Source of the DNA: JAVKSM01 sp039583705
GTDB lineage: Bacteria; Actinomycetota; Actinomycetes; Mycobacteriales; Pseudonocardiaceae
Length of the DNA stretch: 9,556 nucleotides
NCBI GenBank assembly: GCA_039583705.1
Contig: JAVKSM010000117.1
Span: forward strand, 1 to 9,556
Direction: 5' to 3'
The position numbers and the translations under genes were made by a program. This document shows, one piece after another, positions 5,768 to 9,556 of the stretch (the first letter of the stretch is position 1; each line of letters starts with the position of its first letter). The notes under the pieces are model-generated. The model had not been told where the DNA came from. It did not search any database and worked only from the letters and a program-made list of their open reading frames with translations.

Positions 5768-6942
5768 AGCTCACCGAACACCTCACGCACGGGTTGGCCG
5801 CTCCGATCTGCCTGACCTGGGAGCTGACCTACGCGTGCAACCTGGCTTGCGTGCACTGCCTGTCCGCCTCCGGGAGGCGGGACCCCCGGGAGCTGTCGAC
5901 CGCCGAATGCCGGGCAGTGGTCGACGAGCTGGCACGAATGCAGGTGTTCTACGTCAACATCGGCGGCGGCGAGCCCACGGCACGCCGCGACTTCTGGGGC
6001 CTGATCGACTACGCCGTGGCGCAGCGGGTCGGCGTGAAGTTCTCCACCAACGGGCTGCGGATCACTCCGGACCGGGCTCGCCGGCTGGCCGGGGGCGACC
6101 TCGTCGACGTCCAGATCTCGCTGGACGGGGCGACGGCCGAGGTCAACGACGCGGTCCGCGGCCCCGGCTCGTACCACACCGCGCTGCGCGCGATGCGCAA
6201 CCTGGCCGACGCCGGCTGCCGCCAGTTCAAGATCAGCATCGTGGTGACCCGGCACAACGTCTCCCAGCTTGAGGAGCTCAAGGCGCTCGCGGACGGGTTC
6301 GGCGCCCAGTTGCGGATCACCAGGCTGCGTCCATCCGGGCGCGGCGTGGACTCCTGGGACGAGCTGCACCCCACCGCCGAGCAGCAGCGGGAGCTGCACC
6401 GGTGGCTGGTCGCCCACGGCGACGTGCTCACCGGGGATTCGTTCTTCCACCTCGGCGCGCTCGGCGACCCGCTGCCCGGGCTCAACCTGTGCGGGGCGGG
6501 GCGCGTGGTGTGCCTCATCGACCCGGTCGGCGACGTCTACGCCTGCCCGTTCGCGATCCACTCGCAGTTCCTCGCCGGAAACGTCCGCTCGCCGGGAGGT
6601 TTCGCGGCGGTGTGGCGGGACTCGGAGCTGTTCGCCGACCTGCGGCGCCCCCGGAGCCGCGGCGCGTGCGCCTCCTGCGGGCAGTACGACGCCTGTCGGG
6701 GCGGGTGCATGGCCGCGAAGTTCTTCACCGGGCTGCCGCTGGACGGTCCCGACCCGGAGTGCGTGCGCGGGCTGGGCGAGGCGGCGCTGACCGCGGCGGG
6801 CCGGGAGGCGCTGACCGCGGCGGGCCGGGAGGCGCTGACCGCGGCGGGCGAGGCGGCGCTGACCGCGGGTGTGGACCACTCGCGTCGGAGCGGTCCGGTG
6901 CCGGTGAGCATCGGCACCGGCCGCCTCCGCGGCTCCCGGTGA
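5764..6942 (+). CDS. mftC: Mycofactocin radical SAM maturase MftC
   Basis: Radical SAM/SPASM enzyme of 392 aa that oxidatively decarboxylates the C-terminal Tyr of MftA and then forms the Val-Tyr carbon-carbon bond. The SAM cluster motif is CNLACVHC (Cys25, Cys29, Cys32), followed by the GGGEP loop. SPASM cysteines for auxiliary Fe-S clusters lie in NLCGAGRVVC, DVYACPF, GACASCGQYDACRGGC and the later PDPEC. After SPASM the chain has a tail of four ALTAAG-type repeats, then DHSRRSGPV, which resembles the end of mycobacterial MftC. The GTG start at 5764 overlaps the mftB stop and has GGAGAAGGA in front. The frame is open far upstream to 5377, but that part overlaps mftB and is spurious. It is followed by mftE with a GTGA overlap. 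Confidence 0.97.
   Translation: MKLTEHLTHGLAAPICLTWELTYACNLACVHCLSASGRRDPRELSTAECRAVVDELARMQVFYVNIGGGEPTARRDFWGLIDYAVAQRVGVKFSTNGLRITPDRARRLAGGDLVDVQISLDGATAEVNDAVRGPGSYHTALRAMRNLADAGCRQFKISIVVTRHNVSQLEELKALADGFGAQLRITRLRPSGRGVDSWDELHPTAEQQRELHRWLVAHGDVLTGDSFFHLGALGDPLPGLNLCGAGRVVCLIDPVGDVYACPFAIHSQFLAGNVRSPGGFAAVWRDSELFADLRRPRSRGACASCGQYDACRGGCMAAKFFTGLPLDGPDPECVRGLGEAALTAAGREALTAAGREALTAAGEAALTAGVDHSRRSGPVPVSIGTGRLRGSR
6784..6869 (+). repeat. 24-bp tandem repeat inside mftC 3' end
   Basis: Four copies of a unit beginning GCGCTGACCGCGG start at 6784, 6808, 6832 and 6856 (constant period 24). They encode ALTAAGRE, ALTAAGRE, ALTAAGEA and ALTAG. The array lies between the last SPASM cysteine and the conserved DHSR...GPV tail, so copy-number change would alter only a linker and keep the frame. 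Confidence 0.9.
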
Positions 6943-7664
6943 CGCTGGCGCAGGCCCGCTGGCCCGAGGTGGCCGCGGCGGTGCTGCTGGTACCGCTCGG
7001 GTCCACCGAGCAGCACGGTCCGCACCTGCCGACCGGCACCGACACCCGCATCGCGGCCGCGGTGGCGCAGGCGGCAGCCGGCCCGGGTGTGCTCGTCGCC
7101 CCGGCCCTGCCCTACGGCGCGTCCGGCGAGCACGAGACCTTCCCGGGCACGGTGTCGATCGGGCTGGACGCGCTGCGCGGCGTGCTCGTCGAGCTCGGGC
7201 GCTCGGCCTGCCGATGGGCGCCCCGGCTGGTGTACGTCAACGGGCACGGCGGCAACCTCGCCGCGCTGCTGGACGCGGTGACCCGGCTGCGCGCCGAGGG
7301 TCGCGACGTCGCGTGGTTCGGCTGCGGCATCCCCGGAGGCGATGCCCATGCCGGCCGCGTCGAGACCTCGATCATGCTCGCGCTCGACCCGGAGGCGGTG
7401 GGCACGGCGGGGCCGGGCAACACCGCTCCCGTGGCGCGGTTGCTGCCGGCCATCCGCGCTGGTTCGGTGCGCGACGTCAGCCCGTCGGGAGTGCTCGGCG
7501 ACCCGACCGGGGCCACCGCCAGCGAGGGTCGCGCCGCGCTGGCGGTGATGGCCCGTCGGCTGCGCGCCGACGTCGCGCGCTGGCAGCTCGACGGTCGCGG
7601 TCAGCTCGACGTCGTCGACCCCGACAGGCATGCGCAGGTGACGATGTCACACGCGCGGCAATGA
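6939..7664 (+). CDS. mftE: Mycofactocin peptidase MftE (creatininase family)
   Basis: Metal-dependent peptidase of 241 aa that hydrolyses modified MftA and releases the crosslinked Val-Tyr-derived lactam (AHDP), the cofactor precursor. Metal ligands of the creatininase fold are visible: Glu24, His26 and Asp35 in VPLGSTEQHGPHLPTGTDT, His103 in VNGHGGN, and Glu142 in HAGRVETS. The conserved YGASGEHETFPGT and GVLGDPTGATASEG segments are also present. GTG 6939 overlaps the mftC stop (GTGA) and has no Shine-Dalgarno sequence, so translational coupling is likely. In the usual gene order mftD would lie between mftC and mftE; here the two genes overlap directly. Confidence 0.95.
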   Translation: MTLAQARWPEVAAAVLLVPLGSTEQHGPHLPTGTDTRIAAAVAQAAAGPGVLVAPALPYGASGEHETFPGTVSIGLDALRGVLVELGRSACRWAPRLVYVNGHGGNLAALLDAVTRLRAEGRDVAWFGCGIPGGDAHAGRVETSIMLALDPEAVGTAGPGNTAPVARLLPAIRAGSVRDVSPSGVLGDPTGATASEGRAALAVMARRLRADVARWQLDGRGQLDVVDPDRHAQVTMSHARQ

Positions 7665-7682
7665 GCGTGACACGATCGGCGG

Positions 7683-8465
7683 GTGGGCAGGGTCGCGCTC
7701 GTCACCGGCGCTGCCCGGGGGATCGGTGCCGCGATCGTGCACCGACTGGCCGGGCAGGGCTGGCGGGTGGTCGCCGTGGACTGCTGCGCCGACGACCCGG
7801 CGGTGAGCTACCCGCTGGGCACCGCCGCCGAGCTGGACGCGGTGGCCGCCGCACATCCGGGCAGCGTCCTGGCGCGGGTCGCCGACGTCCGTGACCAGGC
7901 CGCCCTCCAGTCCACCGTGGACGACGCGGTCACGGGCTTCGGTGGGCTGGACGCCGCCGTCGCGGCGGCCGCGGTGCTGACCGGCGGGCGTCCGGCGTGG
8001 GAGACCGGCGACGCGGAGTGGGACGTGCTGCACGGCGTGGGGGTACGCGGCGTGCTGCACCTGATCCGGTCCGCGGTGCCGGCGCTGCTCGCACGGCCCG
8101 AGCCGCGCAGCGGCCGGTTCGTCGCAATCGCGTCCGCGGCGGCGCATTGCGGGCTGTACCACCTCGCGCCGTACTGCGCGGCCAAGCACGCCGTGCTCGG
8201 GCTGGTCCGCGGGCTGGCCGCCGACCTGCGCGGTACCGGCGTCACCGCCACCGTCGTCTCACCCGGCTCCACCGACACCGCGATGCTCACCGCCACTGCC
8301 GCGCTCTACCGGGTGGAGTCGCCTCGGGTCTTCGCCGGTCGGCAACTCGTCGAGCGGCTGCTGCGCCCCGACGAGGTCGCCGCCGCCGTGGGTTGGCTGT
8401 GCGGCCCGGACTCCGCCGCGGTCACCGGCTCGGCCCTGCACGCCGACGGCGGGTTCGGCACGTGA
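7683..8465 (+). CDS. Mycofactocin-type SDR oxidoreductase
   Basis: Short-chain dehydrogenase of 260 aa, probably a mycofactocin-dependent alcohol or ketone oxidoreductase with tightly held nicotinamide. It has the nucleotide loop TGAARGIG (8-15), Asp33 after the second strand (favouring NAD over NADP), and the catalytic Ser151, Tyr164 and Lys168 (YCAAK). An extra segment at about 34-60 (CCADDPAVSYPLGTAAE...) follows the second strand, as in mycofactocin-coupled SDRs, where it is thought to cap the cofactor. Odd points: the usual NNAG is AAAA (94-97), and the tetrad Asn in the VNxRG motif is Gly120. GTG 7683 is the only fitting start, 18 bases after mftE, with a weak ribosome binding site. It sits between mftE and mftF in the same operon, and its stop overlaps the mftF start. 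Confidence 0.88.
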   Translation: MGRVALVTGAARGIGAAIVHRLAGQGWRVVAVDCCADDPAVSYPLGTAAELDAVAAAHPGSVLARVADVRDQAALQSTVDDAVTGFGGLDAAVAAAAVLTGGRPAWETGDAEWDVLHGVGVRGVLHLIRSAVPALLARPEPRSGRFVAIASAAAHCGLYHLAPYCAAKHAVLGLVRGLAADLRGTGVTATVVSPGSTDTAMLTATAALYRVESPRVFAGRQLVERLLRPDEVAAAVGWLCGPDSAAVTGSALHADGGFGT

Positions 8466-9556
8466 GCGAGCGAACCATCGACGACCGGTTGCCGCACGGG
8501 TTCGCCATCGCCCTGGACTCAACCGTGTTGCGTCTCGACGGCGGTGCCGCTCTCGTCGGCGGCTCCCCGCCCCGGCTGCTGTACCTGGCACCGGCTGCCC
8601 GCGCGTTGCTCGCCACCGGGCGGCTCGTCGTCGTCGACCCGGCGTCGGCCGCCCTCGCCCGCCGACTGCTCGACACCGGCGTCGCCCATCCGGCGCCTGG
8701 CCACGCCGCCGCGGCGGGTCCGGAAGCGGCGAAACCAGCGGAGCAGGCCAGCCCGCAGGAGGTCAGCGTTGTCGTCCCGGTCAGAGACAACACCCAGGGG
8801 CTGCGCCGGTTGCTCACGGCGCTCTCGGACGACCCGGCCGGGTGCCCAGCCGCCGTGATCGTCGTCGACGACGGGTCGAGCGACCCGGACGCGGTCCGGG
8901 CGGCGGGCGGCGCCGCCGGAGCCCTTGTGCTGCGCCAGGAACCGGGGGGGACCGGCCCGGCCGCGGCCCGCAACGCCGGTCTCGGCGCCACCCGGACCCC
9001 CTACGTCGCGTTCCTCGACTCCGACGTCGTGCCCCGCCCGGGCTGGCTGTCCACGCTGCTCGCGCACCTGGCCGATCCGGCCGTCGCGCTGGTGGCGCCG
9101 CGGGTCACGGCGCTGGAAGGCGGCGAGGCCACCTGGCTCGGGCGCTACGAGCGGGTCCGCTCCTCGCTGGACCTCGGCCGCCGGCCGGCCCCGGTGGCCC
9201 CCCGCACCCGCGTCGCCTACGTGCCCAGCGCGGCGCTGCTTGTCCGCGCCGCTGCGCTGGGCGAGGGTTTCGACGCCGGGTGGCGGGTGGCCGAGGACGT
9301 CGACCTGGTCTGGCGGCTGCACGCCGCGGGCTGGCGGATGCGCTACGAGCCGGCCGCGGAGGTCGCCCACGAGCACCGCACCCGCCTGCGGCCCTGGTTG
9401 GCGCGCAAGGCGTGCTACGGAACCGGGGCGGCGCCGCTGGCGCTGCGGCACCCGGGGCAGGTGCCGCCGGTGGCGATGGCGCCGTGGACCGCCGCGGTCT
9501 GCGTGCTGCTGGCACTGCAGCGGGGGTGGTCGGCGGCCGTGGCCACCGGGGTGGCC
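8462..9556 (+). CDS. mftF: Mycofactocin glycosyltransferase MftF, partial
   Basis: Family 2 glycosyltransferase that adds a beta-glucan chain to the mycofactocin core. 365 codons are in the window and the frame runs off the right edge; relatives are around 470 aa with C-terminal membrane segments. The N-terminal part (1-75) has the MftF-specific GGAALVGGSPPRLLYLAP region. An Ala/Pro linker follows, and the GT-A domain begins at 101 (VSVVVPVRDN), with VVDDGSSD (134-141), GPAAARNAGL, FLDSDV (DxD at 186-188), YVPSAALLVR and AEDVDLVWRL (277-286). The HEHRTRLRPWLARKACYG segment after the catalytic domain is typical. A hydrophobic stretch near 339-365 begins the expected membrane region. GTG 8462 overlaps the SDR stop as GTGA. 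Confidence 0.95.
   Translation, partial: MSERTIDDRLPHGFAIALDSTVLRLDGGAALVGGSPPRLLYLAPAARALLATGRLVVVDPASAALARRLLDTGVAHPAPGHAAAAGPEAAKPAEQASPQEVSVVVPVRDNTQGLRRLLTALSDDPAGCPAAVIVVDDGSSDPDAVRAAGGAAGALVLRQEPGGTGPAAARNAGLGATRTPYVAFLDSDVVPRPGWLSTLLAHLADPAVALVAPRVTALEGGEATWLGRYERVRSSLDLGRRPAPVAPRTRVAYVPSAALLVRAAALGEGFDAGWRVAEDVDLVWRLHAAGWRMRYEPAAEVAHEHRTRLRPWLARKACYGTGAAPLALRHPGQVPPVAMAPWTAAVCVLLALQRGWSAAVATGVA

Noticed and set aside
5697..6869. Short tandem repeats as a CRISPR array
   Set aside because: Units are contiguous, in frame with coding sequence and without unique spacers; they encode protein tails.
5650..6879. 409-codon minus-strand frame opposite mftC
   Set aside because: It is a mirror of high-GC coding sequence, with repetitive Arg/Gln/Gly composition and no domain.

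Overview
This is a very GC-rich window, with almost every third codon position G or C, frequent GTG starts and start/stop overlaps. That pattern is actinobacterial. The gene content (secreted Rpf-type transglycosylases, a c-di-AMP riboswitch in front of one of them, a mycofactocin cassette) fits the Pseudonocardiales/Mycobacteriales side of the Actinomycetes. The genus cannot be fixed from sequence alone.

Left part (1-1740, minus strand): two tandem paralogous resuscitation-promoting-factor genes. The outer one (538 to beyond position 1) is cut by the window edge. The inner one (1537-929) carries a C-terminal LysM domain, has a recognisable ydaO-type c-di-AMP riboswitch as its leader (about 1729-1553), and is followed by two GC-rich hairpins. 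Both rpf upstream regions contain a GTGA-N6-TCAC palindrome of the CRP/GlxR type.

Middle (about 1740-2021): the control region between the leftward rpf gene and a long rightward operon. It holds a perfect 16-bp palindrome, spaced CGTTTC direct repeats, and two 18-bp operator-like repeats phased at 21 bp.

Right part (2022-9556, plus strand): one tightly packed transcription unit. It opens with a MoxR-type AAA+ ATPase, a VWA-domain CoxE-like protein and an XdhC/CoxF-like protein, the set normally used to mature molybdenum hydroxylases of the CO dehydrogenase type. No hydroxylase subunit gene is present. The unit runs directly into a mycofactocin cassette: mftA (39-aa precursor ending in IDGMCGVY), mftB, mftC, mftE, a mycofactocin-type SDR and mftF (cut by the window edge). 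mftD is not at its usual place between mftC and mftE, and neither mftR nor mftG is seen.

How the genes fit together: MftB presents MftA to the radical SAM enzyme MftC. MftC decarboxylates the terminal Tyr and crosslinks it to Val. MftE releases the modified dipeptide, and MftF glycosylates the cofactor. The SDR is probably a client enzyme that keeps its nicotinamide bound and depends on mycofactocin for turnover. Three gene junctions in the operon carry short tandem duplications: 17 bp x3 at the VWA start, 24 bp at the mftB 3' end, and 24 bp x4 at the mftC 3' end.
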